19,085 bases of DNA from Berkiella_A sp050252335 (GCA_050252335.1 JBFWLB010000045.1:1-19085), one strand, 5' to 3'; numbered from the stretch's first letter, positions 1 to 7,994 are shown. Notes: generated by a model not told the origin, from the sequence alone. Numbers and translations: made by a program.

Positions 1-3000
1 TAGAAGAAACTTTCAACAATCTTAGACTGAATAGAGCATTCTTGTTTTATGTATTACAAGAAGAAATCCTACCCAAGATGCAAATAGAAAACAAAGTGTT
101 AACACATAACCCTGTTAATCATGCTTGTCTTTATCGCACTGTGCAAGGGATTACAGGTACGCCTTGGAATTGGCGCACATTTTATCAGAATTTAAAATTT
201 AATCAGACCTTAAGCTTAGGCACAGATGGCCTAACTGTTGCGCGTTTAAGATCGAAAAATACTCAAGTTTATGATGTTCCTTATGAGTCTGTTAATCAAT
301 ATTTACGGGGTGTTTTAGGAAAAACAGATGCGCCTGAGTGTGTGAGAGCTATCATCGATGTGGGCGCTACGTTTAGAGGGGTTAAAAACAGAGAGGCAGC
401 ACATCAAATTGCTCAATTTATGCAAGAATATAATAAGCAATATGACACAAATATCAAATATGTTTTATTTTTTGATAAAGATGCTACCTCAGGTCTTGAT
501 GAAATCTTTGCCTTGCCTGTTGTTGGGACAGACACAAAAGCGATTTGTTTAACAGGGAAGTCACAATCAGAAATAGAAAAATTGTTAAATTGTACACCCA
601 ATGAGTATTTTACCTATTATGATCAACGCCATACAATTGGGGCTGATGTTAAGCAAGATCCTAGAGCAAAAGCAATTGTCACAGTTGATAAAGAAACTTT
701 AAAAAAGGATTTATGCCAAGGGGTAATGCGCATGAGGGGCTTCGCAGGTGCGCAAACAGTTGATATTGTGATAACGCCTGAAACAAAGCATGCGATTAGC
801 GTAGATATGGGTGCAGATATTGATGCAATCATTCAAAACTGTGAAAATAATGAAATCAATCGCTTGTTAAGCGATCAGTTTACAGGGGCATTACAAAAAA
901 TAGAAAATGTGATTGCCTTTGATCTTAAGAATAAGATTTTGCAAATAGATAGCTCTGATGCCAAAGAGAAACAAAGATTGCATAAGATATTTGAGCCATT
1001 TTTTATCCAATCTATTTCAGAACAAATGATTGAATCTTATGGCATGATCGAGGTTGAGACAGATACCAAAGAGATACTTCAACAAAGCGCCAAAGCTTTT
1101 TTTGAAAAATGGCTTTGTTTACTTGATGAAGCGGGTATTCAATTGCCAGGCGTTGATAAATTAAAAATGGACATAGCATTAGAAAATTTGATTCTAACTG
1201 AAATGCGCAATTGTGAAAAAAGAAAAATGCACAGTATGCAAGCAGGTGAACTTAATCAAACAGCAGAATCTAAACAAGAGTCTCAGCAACAATCCCAAGC
1301 GCACAAAGATCAACGTCAACAGCAAGAACAAGAAACAAGCAATGAATTTAAGCTTGGGTATTCTAATCCTGCCGTTATTCTTAATTGGTTATCATCAATG
1401 ACAATAGAACAGCTCTTATCCTATTCATCACAGATGCGTTTTGATACACCTTACTACGATGATTATGCACGTGCTCAGAGAACATCGCCAATTGCTGTAA
1501 AAATGCCAGTATTTTTAATGAATCCAGATAAATATAATCGTGATGAAAGAGAATATTTGGTTACTTCTGGTTTTGATGAAAATATTTTTCGCAGTTACAA
1601 TTTTTATCGTAGCCATCATCATGATGAGGTAGATCGTATTATTCCAGAGTATCAAAAGCAAATTCATGCTGTTTTAATGATTCAAACGCCTGAAGGTATT
1701 AAAGCAATGATCATCACACATGATGAAGCCAAAGACATTGATGCATTATTGCAAAAATCAAACATAGAAGAACCTAATTATATATGGGTAATGAACACAC
1801 ATGAAACACAGTTTATGGGCTTAGCCCCGGATAGTGCGAAGCTACATCCAAATTATAAACGCATTTTACAGCAATTAAGATTTTATAATGGCGATCTTGG
1901 TTATTTACAAGAAGAAGATCTCAGCGGAAGTTGGTTAACGGAGAATTTTGATGAGAAAATGAGGTATTTTGAAAAAAATATTTTGCCCTATCGGATTGTT
2001 GAGAAGAGTAAAATGAAATTGCTCCATAAGAAAATGGGCAGTTTGCATGAGGCACTGTTGCGCGTCCTTTCATCTCACGAGAAGGTTGGAATGATTGCAT
2101 GGCGTAAAGAATACCCATTACTAAATGCGTCGAATGTTGCTTCTCTGAAAGCATTTGACAAATTTTGCACAAGTATAAATGAAAATGAATATTTGAAAAC
2201 ACCTGAAGATGAAAAATTTATTACTCCCTATTATTTTAGATTGATTTTGGAGCATGGCAGTGATACGCAGTTTAAAAACTATGTAGGGCTAATAGATGAT
2301 TCTATGTTGAAACTTATGATTCAAGGTTATATAAATGAAGTTTACATTAAGCATGATTATGGCTCAATCATAAAATTATATAATAACCCAGCTTTTTTAA
2401 ACAATACAAAAGCAAAGGCACAGTTTGAAAAGACGTTTGGAAAATATTTTGAAAATCCTGAACTTACAGCAGACATGTGTAAACATGCCTCAAATGAAGA
2501 GATTTCTAATATTTTATCGATTATTTCTTTAGAAGATAGGATAACTTTGATCAAAAGGTTACCAAATCTAACAGAAATTTTTTCAAAAGATATAGGCTAC
2601 GTAGATATGTTTTTTGCAGACATTCCTGTTGAAAAATTGGATGCCTCTGTTCCTGTCCTAGACAAAAATGCAATACCTATTATTGATGAAGATGGTTACG
2701 AGGGATATATCTATAATTTTGATTATCTTCTTAAAGATGAGTGTAAATTTAATTATTTACTGTCTCATTTTGATGAAAGCTATATCAAAAAATTATTTGC
2801 GGTAAATAGTTCTGGTGCATTTGCAGAGTTATTTCATTATGCAATAAAAGAACCAGAGCAATATTATGATAAATTTATGACTGTTTTTAATTTGATTAAG
2901 CCTACTTTATCGGAAGAAAATATTCGAACACTTTGGATGATCGCTTTGCAGATTGAGTCAAGTGTTGAAAGTATTGATGGTAGAAAGAGAGATGCTATCT

Positions 3001-3656
3001 CATTCCTTGCATCCTATTTCTCTAAAGATAGCTTTATCACGGCAATTAAGAGGACACCAGAAACGTTTTTAAGTCTGTTGTTTAGCTCTACAGCAGAATT
3101 GCATCATGATTATATTTGGCAATGTATCAGTAATATTGAAAATGATAATGACAAACACAAATTAATTACCAGTGATCTATTAGCCAGAGGAGGGCAATAC
3201 CATTACAAAAATCCAATCGAGGTATTAAAAGAACAATATCAAGATGCTGTCAAGCCAGAGCTATATTATCGATTGGTTGAGATTAAAGCTAAAAAAGAGT
3301 TGATTGAGGCCATGCGTGATATACACTTCTATAATCGTACATGGTCAATTGACTCTGCAATGAGTAGATATATCGAAATGATGAATGAATGCCCAGATAT
3401 ATTTAGGCCTTTAACAGAGTTATATATTGAAAATCACTTAGGAGAGGCGTTTTATTTAAAAGAGATCATACAAGAAAAGTGTAGCGCTGAAATTCATGAT
3501 AAATATAAACAGCATTTTGAGATTGATCCAGAAGTGAAGAAAAACAAAATTCAAACACATTTATACGATCGACATAAATCAAAAGAAGGGAAATCTGAGC
3601 TAAATGAGACTTTAGTTGATATTGATACGCAACGGACATTCAGGCCAATCAAATAA
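1..3656 (+). CDS. C-terminal part of a giant DUF3638/DUF3645-like protein (5' end outside window)
   Basis: The frame is open to the left edge (first full codon at base 3, reading E-E-T-F-N-N-L), so the TTG at 42 is almost certainly not the start and the gene is 5'-partial. Residues below are counted from that TTG. Residues 36-43 (GITGTPWN) resemble the SF2/SecA-type TGT motif. Residues 101-113 (VRAIIDVGATFRG), 140-147 (YVLFFDKD), 192-204 (YYDQRHTIGADVK) and 225-233 (CQGVMRMRG) follow the order I associate with the C-terminal helicase-like part of DUF3638/DUF3645 proteins, which are large proteins of fungi and some Legionella-like bacteria. The last two blocks look like SF2 motifs V and VI. 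A Gln/Glu-rich linker (about 400-436) follows, then roughly 770 mostly helical residues I cannot assign. Automatic annotation of eukaryotic relatives as ubiquitin hydrolase is not supported by anything seen here. A secreted effector role is an inference. The gene ends just before a terminator. Confidence 0.72.
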   Translation, partial: EETFNNLRLNRAFLFYVLQEEILPKMQIENKVLTHNPVNHACLYRTVQGITGTPWNWRTFYQNLKFNQTLSLGTDGLTVARLRSKNTQVYDVPYESVNQYLRGVLGKTDAPECVRAIIDVGATFRGVKNREAAHQIAQFMQEYNKQYDTNIKYVLFFDKDATSGLDEIFALPVVGTDTKAICLTGKSQSEIEKLLNCTPNEYFTYYDQRHTIGADVKQDPRAKAIVTVDKETLKKDLCQGVMRMRGFAGAQTVDIVITPETKHAISVDMGADIDAIIQNCENNEINRLLSDQFTGALQKIENVIAFDLKNKILQIDSSDAKEKQRLHKIFEPFFIQSISEQMIESYGMIEVETDTKEILQQSAKAFFEKWLCLLDEAGIQLPGVDKLKMDIALENLILTEMRNCEKRKMHSMQAGELNQTAESKQESQQQSQAHKDQRQQQEQETSNEFKLGYSNPAVILNWLSSMTIEQLLSYSSQMRFDTPYYDDYARAQRTSPIAVKMPVFLMNPDKYNRDEREYLVTSGFDENIFRSYNFYRSHHHDEVDRIIPEYQKQIHAVLMIQTPEGIKAMIITHDEAKDIDALLQKSNIEEPNYIWVMNTHETQFMGLAPDSAKLHPNYKRILQQLRFYNGDLGYLQEEDLSGSWLTENFDEKMRYFEKNILPYRIVEKSKMKLLHKKMGSLHEALLRVLSSHEKVGMIAWRKEYPLLNASNVASLKAFDKFCTSINENEYLKTPEDEKFITPYYFRLILEHGSDTQFKNYVGLIDDSMLKLMIQGYINEVYIKHDYGSIIKLYNNPAFLNNTKAKAQFEKTFGKYFENPELTADMCKHASNEEISNILSIISLEDRITLIKRLPNLTEIFSKDIGYVDMFFADIPVEKLDASVPVLDKNAIPIIDEDGYEGYIYNFDYLLKDECKFNYLLSHFDESYIKKLFAVNSSGAFAELFHYAIKEPEQYYDKFMTVFNLIKPTLSEENIRTLWMIALQIESSVESIDGRKRDAISFLASYFSKDSFITAIKRTPETFLSLLFSSTAELHHDYIWQCISNIENDNDKHKLITSDLLARGGQYHYKNPIEVLKEQYQDAVKPELYYRLVEIKAKKELIEAMRDIHFYNRTWSIDSAMSRYIEMMNECPDIFRPLTELYIENHLGEAFYLKEIIQEKCSAEIHDKYKQHFEIDPEVKKNKIQTHLYDRHKSKEGKSELNETLVDIDTQRTFRPIK

Positions 3657-3665
3657 ACATATAAA

Positions 3666-3697
3666 AAGAGGTGCGATAAGGCACCTCTTGCTTTTTA
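3666..3697 (+). terminator. Rho-independent terminator after the giant gene
   Basis: A perfect 9-bp stem (AAGAGGTGC at 3666-3674 with GCACCTCTT at 3681-3689) has a 6-nt loop and is followed by GCTTTTTA. It lies 10 bases after the stop codon of the upstream gene, so the next gene needs its own promoter. Confidence 0.85.
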
Positions 3698-3822
3698 TCT
3701 TCTTGAATCGAGTGGCGTGAGATGATAAATGAATGACTTTGATAAGTCTGAAAGAGCGAATTAATAAAATCCTTAGGCATAATGAGCCATTGGTTTGAAA
3801 ATTGTGACTACTCGTCGTTTTT

Positions 3823-3853
3823 TTGTTCTATTCAACTATCTAGCTACTATAAT
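3823..3853 (+). promoter_or_regulatory. Predicted sigma70-type promoter of the ankyrin-like gene
   Basis: A perfect -10 box TATAAT lies at 3848-3853, with a weak -35 TTGTTC at 3823-3828 (19-bp spacer). A start near 3860 would give a ~30-nt leader to the ATG at 3890. The spacer is longer than ideal, so the -35 assignment is tentative. The same TTTGTTC-N17-ACTATAAT arrangement recurs upstream of sdhC. Confidence 0.45.
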
Positions 3854-3889
3854 GCTTGAATTCATCAGGCTATTATATTAGGTATTTCC

Positions 3890-6064
3890 ATGAAACGTGG
3901 ACCATCACTGACTCAATTCGAAACTCAACCACTCTATAAAAAACAAAGAATTGCAGAGAAGCAACCAGCATTGTGTTATCAACAAAAATTGTATCATTTG
4001 ACAGCTATGCTTTTTAAGCATGGCAATAGCTGCTGTGCTGAAAGTATCAAAGAATTAGAGGTATTGATTAATGAAGCAGAGCTAACGACTTTAGACTTCA
4101 ACGTTGTCATCCAGGAAGGTTGCTACAGTGGATCAAGTATTTTGCAAATTATTACGATAGCAAGTTGCAAGGAACATTACTCTATTTTGAAACAATTATT
4201 AGAGCAAGTGCCGTCATTATTGAATTTTAGGGATAAGGCAGAAAGCGGTATTAACCAAGGAAAGAATGCATTTTGGTTGTTTGCAGAAGAAATGAATCGT
4301 GTTGATTTGTTTGCACCGGAGCATCTTGCTTTATTTGAGTTAATGTTGTCTTCTCAAGTTATAGCAAGTCAAGATTTTAATGTTGGTGCAAGTGAAGGTT
4401 TTAATGAAGGTAAAACAGCACTGCATTTTATAAGCGAATTGGCTTATAAAAAACCTGATCTTATTATGTCAATCATTCAACATGGGTTGCATCATACTTT
4501 AGACTTTAATGCAAAAATCCAAGGTGATAGCTACTATAAAGGGAAAACTCCTTTGTTTTTTATAATAGATGCAGCAGTGAAAAAACATCCTTCATTGTTA
4601 CAAACATTGCTCCAAGAGATGCCTGCTCAATTAGATTTTAATGCAAAAATAAACGCAGAAGATAATTTTTTAAACGGTGAAACAGCATTTGCATGTGTTA
4701 CTAGAGCAGCTTTAGAGAAGCAAGAAAATGGATTGCTATTACTAGAACAAATTCTAAAATATATTCCATTGGGAAATTTAGATTTTAATGTTAAAAGAGA
4801 AGGTAAATGGCAGAAAGATAGCACAGCATTCTTGGATATTGCTAAATTAGCTAAAGTGCATCCCTTTCCATTGTTGACAGTTTTGCTGGGTGTTCCGGCT
4901 GAAAAGTTAGAGTTTAATGTCAAAGAAGAGGATACGGCAATTGAAAAAGGTAAAACCGTATTATGGCATATTGTTGAGGCTGCACTTGAAGGTTATCCAG
5001 AGGTATTGAATACATTGATAGATAATTTTCCTATTGAAGCCTTAGATTTTGATGCTAAAGCGGATACCAGAACGCAGAAAAATGTTTCAATTAGGCATAT
5101 TCTACAGAATTCATCATTGGCGCCATTACTAAGTAAAATTGATTTTCTTGCCAGTTTGGCACGAATAGGTGTTTTATGGAATGAGATGGATTTGCAAGGA
5201 GATTCTGAACAAAATAGAGCAAAGTTATTTGAGACACAATTCAAAGAGCAGCTTGAAGCGTTGGAAATGCTTGCTGAAAATGCACAGAAAGAAAATCATG
5301 AAAATGCATACTATTTCCTTGCTGTGTTTTATGAGGAAATAGGGTTGCTTGATCGATTGAAAAATATTGCATCAAGAGTATCGGCAGAAAATCCTTATCG
5401 CGATGAAATTTATTATAGATTATCTCATTCAACTATTTATGGGATGCATAATGTTTCAAATACAGCTTGTCAAATTAAAAATCCAAAAGGCCATAAAAAA
5501 ACATTGCTTGAAGGATTAGGTTATGCATTGGAAATGCAAGAGAGCAATGAATTGCGTAAAAATATTGCGTTTAATTTGGTTTATGGTCTTGATTCACCTA
5601 GCTCTGGCTTACCTACACAAGCATTAAATGACGAGCCTTTATTAGATAATCTAGGAGGAGGGAAAAATACTTGTCTTTTTGCTATAAAAACATTGCGTAG
5701 CAAAGTCAAGCTTAAGCAAAAGCTTGAGGCAAAGACACAAGAGGCGCAAGTTTTACAAGGGAAGATTTCTGAATTAACCTCTGTATTGCAGCGCCAAGAA
5801 GAGCAGCTTAAAGATCAAGCCCTCAGATTGCATGAAACAGCGCCTTCTAATGAAACACTTGAAAAGAAAATGCAAGAAATGGAGGCACGCATGGCTAGTC
5901 GGATACAAAAAATGGTCGAGCAGGCCGTTGAGGAGCGAACAACTGTATTGCAAGCACAATTACAAGCTAAATGTGAAGAGGTAGAGGATTACAAAGCAAA
6001 AATTCTTCAGTTGGAAGCACAATTAGCGAAAAGAAGTGCTGTAAGAGGTTGCACAATCTTATAG
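3890..6064 (+). CDS. Ankyrin-like repeat and coiled-coil protein with C-terminal CaaX box; candidate secreted effector
   Basis: The protein has 724 residues; ATG at 3890 follows a weak TTAGG 7 bases upstream. No signal peptide is seen. Eight tandem repeats begin near residues 68, 111, 161, 204, 248, 297, 340 and 385, 43-50 residues apart. Each runs roughly as LDFNAK, ~10 variable residues, GKTxL, a helix, then PxLLxxLL. This is the ankyrin pattern (DVNAK..GxTPLHxAA..LL) with a lengthened hairpin loop. Residues ~410-600 are helical and unassigned. From ~600 to 715 the protein is rich in Gln, Glu and Lys with heptad-like spacing, so a coiled coil is likely. The last four residues are C-T-I-L, Cys721 being the cysteine of a CaaX box; Leu at the end favours geranylgeranylation in eukaryotic cells. 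The N-terminus has basic pairs (KR at 2-3, KKQR at 17-20) resembling a bipartite nuclear signal. Ankyrin repeats plus CaaX suggest a translocated effector anchored to host membranes; this is inference. It has its own promoter and terminator. Confidence 0.8.
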   Translation: MKRGPSLTQFETQPLYKKQRIAEKQPALCYQQKLYHLTAMLFKHGNSCCAESIKELEVLINEAELTTLDFNVVIQEGCYSGSSILQIITIASCKEHYSILKQLLEQVPSLLNFRDKAESGINQGKNAFWLFAEEMNRVDLFAPEHLALFELMLSSQVIASQDFNVGASEGFNEGKTALHFISELAYKKPDLIMSIIQHGLHHTLDFNAKIQGDSYYKGKTPLFFIIDAAVKKHPSLLQTLLQEMPAQLDFNAKINAEDNFLNGETAFACVTRAALEKQENGLLLLEQILKYIPLGNLDFNVKREGKWQKDSTAFLDIAKLAKVHPFPLLTVLLGVPAEKLEFNVKEEDTAIEKGKTVLWHIVEAALEGYPEVLNTLIDNFPIEALDFDAKADTRTQKNVSIRHILQNSSLAPLLSKIDFLASLARIGVLWNEMDLQGDSEQNRAKLFETQFKEQLEALEMLAENAQKENHENAYYFLAVFYEEIGLLDRLKNIASRVSAENPYRDEIYYRLSHSTIYGMHNVSNTACQIKNPKGHKKTLLEGLGYALEMQESNELRKNIAFNLVYGLDSPSSGLPTQALNDEPLLDNLGGGKNTCLFAIKTLRSKVKLKQKLEAKTQEAQVLQGKISELTSVLQRQEEQLKDQALRLHETAPSNETLEKKMQEMEARMASRIQKMVEQAVEERTTVLQAQLQAKCEEVEDYKAKILQLEAQLAKRSAVRGCTIL

Positions 6065-6093
6065 TAGAGTTCTGTTATAAGTGAAGAAGTTTT

Positions 6094-6132
6094 ATAAAAA
6101 AGAAGGACATAAGTGCAGTCCTTCTTTTTTAT
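6094..6132. terminator. Bidirectional terminator between the ankyrin-like gene and gltA
   Basis: A perfect 15-bp stem (6094-6108 with 6118-6132) has a 9-nt loop. The core is GAAGGAC/GTCCTTC, flanked by six A on the left and six T on the right, so both strands present a GC-rich hairpin followed by a U-tract. It sits between two convergent genes and can serve both. Confidence 0.9.
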
Positions 6133-6142
6133 GTGTTTAGAT

Positions 6143-7435
6143 TTATTTTCGTTGTTCAATAGGAGTATATTTTCGTTCTGTTTCTCCGGTATAGAGCTGT
6201 CTGGGTCTATTGATACTTTGATTAGGTTCGCCAATCATTTCATTCCAATGTGCAATCCAACCAACAGTACGAGACAATGCAAAAATTACAGTAAACATAT
6301 TAGTTGGGATCCCCATGGCACGTAAAATAATACCAGAGTAAAAATCTACATTGGGATATAATTTCTTTTCGACAAAATAATCATCTTTTAGGGCAATTTG
6401 TTCGAGCGTTAAGGCAATTTCAAATAAAGGATCGTTATGAATACCAAGCTCATTGAGTACTTCATGACAGCTTTGCCTTAGCACGGTGGCGCGTGGATCA
6501 AAGTTTTTATATACACGATGTCCAAAGCCCATTAACCTGAATGGATCATTTTTATCTTTGGCGCGTTCTAAATATTTAGGAATATTTTTAGGTGTTTCAA
6601 TTTCTTCTAGCATTGCGAGAACGGCTTCATTGGCACCACCATGCGCAGGTCCCCAGAGAGCAGCAATACCAGCGGCAATACAGGCAAAAGGATTCGCGCC
6701 AGATGAGCCTGCTAATCGAACAGTGGAGGTGGAAGCGTTTTGTTCATGATCAGCATGGAGAATAAAAATCTTGTCCATCGCTTTGCTTAAGGTAGGGCTA
6801 GGCAGTGCATCATCGCAAGGAACAGAAAACATCATATTTAAAAAGTTTTCAGCAAATCCCATTTTATTTTGAGGATAGACAAAGGGATGCCCAATAGAGT
6901 ATTTATAACACATTGCTGCCAAAGTTGGCATTTTTGCGATTAATCTGAGGGCTGCGATTTCTCTATGTTTTTCATTCAAAATATCAAGAGAATCATGATA
7001 AAAAGCAGATAAAGCACCGACCACACCACACATCACTGCCATGGGGTGTGCATCTCGTCTAAAGCCGTTAAAAAAATGGCTTAATTGTTCATGCACCATG
7101 GTATGGATTTTAACTTTATTGCAAAAATAATCTTTGCGTTCTTGGGTGGGTAATTCACCATAGAGCAGTAAGTAGCAAACTTCTAAATAATCAGATTTTT
7201 CGGCGAGTTCTTCGATGGGGTAGCCACGATACAGTAAAATACCCTTATCGCCATCAATATAAGTAATCTTAGATTCGCAAGCAGCGGTAGATCTAAAACC
7301 AGGGTCAAAAGTGAAATATCCATGTTTCGCCAATGCACCCACATCAACAACTTGAGGTCCTAAGGTGCCTGACAGTAATGGTAAATCAATCGCTTGATTT
7401 TGATTTGGTAAAGTTAGTTTTGCAACATCTCCCAT
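6143..7435 (-). CDS. gltA: Citrate synthase, type II
   Basis: The enzyme condenses oxaloacetate and acetyl-CoA to citrate, the entry step of the TCA cycle, in the cytosol. The 430-residue length is typical of the hexameric, NADH-sensitive type II enzyme of Gram-negative bacteria. Visible signatures are ILHADHEQNAST (residues 225-236), GPAHGGANEA (262-271, catalytic His265), GFGHRVYKNFDPRA (303-316) and NVDFYSG (362-368, catalytic Asp364). The ATG at 7435 is preceded by AAAGGA, 6 bases upstream. It is transcribed away from sdhC, across a 559-bp intergenic region, and converges with the ankyrin-like gene at a shared terminator. A possible -10 (TATACT, minus strand, 7471-7476) has no convincing -35. 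No broken motifs are seen. Confidence 0.98.
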   Translation of the reverse strand: MGDVAKLTLPNQNQAIDLPLLSGTLGPQVVDVGALAKHGYFTFDPGFRSTAACESKITYIDGDKGILLYRGYPIEELAEKSDYLEVCYLLLYGELPTQERKDYFCNKVKIHTMVHEQLSHFFNGFRRDAHPMAVMCGVVGALSAFYHDSLDILNEKHREIAALRLIAKMPTLAAMCYKYSIGHPFVYPQNKMGFAENFLNMMFSVPCDDALPSPTLSKAMDKIFILHADHEQNASTSTVRLAGSSGANPFACIAAGIAALWGPAHGGANEAVLAMLEEIETPKNIPKYLERAKDKNDPFRLMGFGHRVYKNFDPRATVLRQSCHEVLNELGIHNDPLFEIALTLEQIALKDDYFVEKKLYPNVDFYSGIILRAMGIPTNMFTVIFALSRTVGWIAHWNEMIGEPNQSINRPRQLYTGETERKYTPIEQRK

Positions 7436-7598
7436 TACGGTTCCTTTCTATTTTCAGAATGATAGCTTCAAGTATAAACGCGGTGTCGCACAAAATACAC
7501 TCTTCGTGTTTGGGCTTGAAGCATTGTTGGCTACGCCTTGTTGCAGTCTTCATTTACTTCTACTTGGATTCTGTTGATGAGCGAAGCGAATCCTAATG

Positions 7599-7643
7599 CC
7601 TCTCCCAATTTTGGGAGAGGATGGCTAAAAGCCAGGTGAGGGT
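7599..7643. repeat. Palindromic intergenic repeat (double hairpin)
   Basis: CCTCTCCCAA (7599-7608) and TTGGGAGAGG (7611-7620) form a perfect 10-bp inverted repeat. A second hairpin follows directly (TGGCT 7622-7626, AGCCA 7630-7634), then GGTGAGGG. The CTCTCCC...GGGAGAGG...GGTGAGGG layout is like dispersed extragenic palindromes common in proteobacteria. A degenerate relative appears after sdhB (11363-11410). There is no U-tract, so it is not a good terminator. Confidence 0.6.
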
Positions 7644-7678
7644 TAAATCAGTTAAAGAATATCAGATATTTAAACTTG

Positions 7679-7700
7679 CAGAGATCTTACAGAGATCTTA
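7679..7700. repeat. 11-bp tandem duplication (CAGAGATCTTA x2)
   Basis: CAGAGATCTTA occurs at 7679-7689 and again at 7690-7700, running directly into the first copy of the TTACAGGACACCCA repeat. Confidence 0.8.
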
Positions 7701-7842
7701 CAGGACACCCACGTTTAGAGTTGTAGTAGAAACACCTTTGCCATTCGAAATTTAGAAAGCTTTATGAATGAAATGAATTAGACTTTCTTAATACCCACTA
7801 CACTTTCTTTATGTTCTTTCTTTACACTTTACAGGACACCCA
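7698..7842. repeat. Pair of 14-bp direct repeats bounding 145 bp
   Basis: TTACAGGACACCCA occurs at 7698-7711 and 7829-7842. The second copy runs into the small inverted repeat ACCCAATTTTGGGT. The bounded segment is AT-rich with no gene. It could be what is left of a small mobile element or a dispersed repeat with two copies; I cannot tell from one window. Confidence 0.5.
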
Positions 7843-7863
7843 ATTTTGGGTGATGAGAAAAAT

Positions 7864-7894
7864 TTGTTCAAAAAGCACGCTTTCAAACTATAAT
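7864..7894 (+). promoter_or_regulatory. Candidate upstream promoter of sdhCDAB
   Basis: A perfect TATAAT lies at 7889-7894, with TTGTTC at 7864-7869 (19-bp spacer). The layout matches the candidate promoter at 3823-3853. It would give a leader of roughly 95 nt before the GTG of sdhC. Confidence 0.4.
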
Positions 7895-7914
7895 AGAAAG
7901 CATAACTGAGTAAC

Positions 7915-7943
7915 TGTTAACAAGTCTGCAATCAGATTATAAT
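7915..7943 (+). promoter_or_regulatory. Candidate proximal promoter of sdhCDAB
   Basis: A second perfect TATAAT lies at 7938-7943, with a poor -35 TGTTAA at 7915-7920 and an ideal 17-bp spacer. The palindrome GTTAAC overlaps the -35 region. Either or both candidate promoters could drive the operon. Confidence 0.4.
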
Positions 7944-7994
7944 GTTCAGCATTCTAAAATATTTTATTAGTCAACTAAAAAGGTTTAGTGAACG

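Larger units (their letters stand above)
7436..7994. other. 559-bp gene-free divergent region between gltA and sdhC
   Basis: I see no credible gene. The stretch holds the gltA leader, an imperfect inverted repeat around 7565-7594 (GGATTC ... GAATCC), a double hairpin (7599-7634), an 11-bp tandem duplication (7679-7700), a 14-bp direct repeat in two copies (7698-7711 and 7829-7842) and promoter-like boxes for sdhC (7864-7943). An ORF crossing from gltA into 7596 has no family-like content. The concentration of short repeats suggests accumulated repeat elements or the remains of a small mobile element. Confidence 0.6.

Noticed and set aside
42..44. TTG as the start codon of the leftmost gene
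   Set aside because: The same frame is open to base 3 with ordinary-looking residues, there is no ribosome site before it, and the helicase-like domain is already cut at this point. The gene is 5'-partial.
3657..3889. PmrA-type regulatory site upstream of the effector-like gene
   Set aside because: I looked for paired TTAA-type direct repeats as in Legionella/Coxiella PmrA targets and saw only ordinary AT-rich sequence.
7333..7596. Plus-strand 87-codon ORF overlapping the gltA start
   Set aside because: It lies largely antisense to gltA and in repeat-rich intergenic DNA, has no clear ribosome site and resembles no family.
7436..7994. tRNA or other structured RNA gene
   Set aside because: The hairpins are isolated and do not form a cloverleaf; no T-loop-like GTTC..GA or CCA end in the right arrangement was seen.
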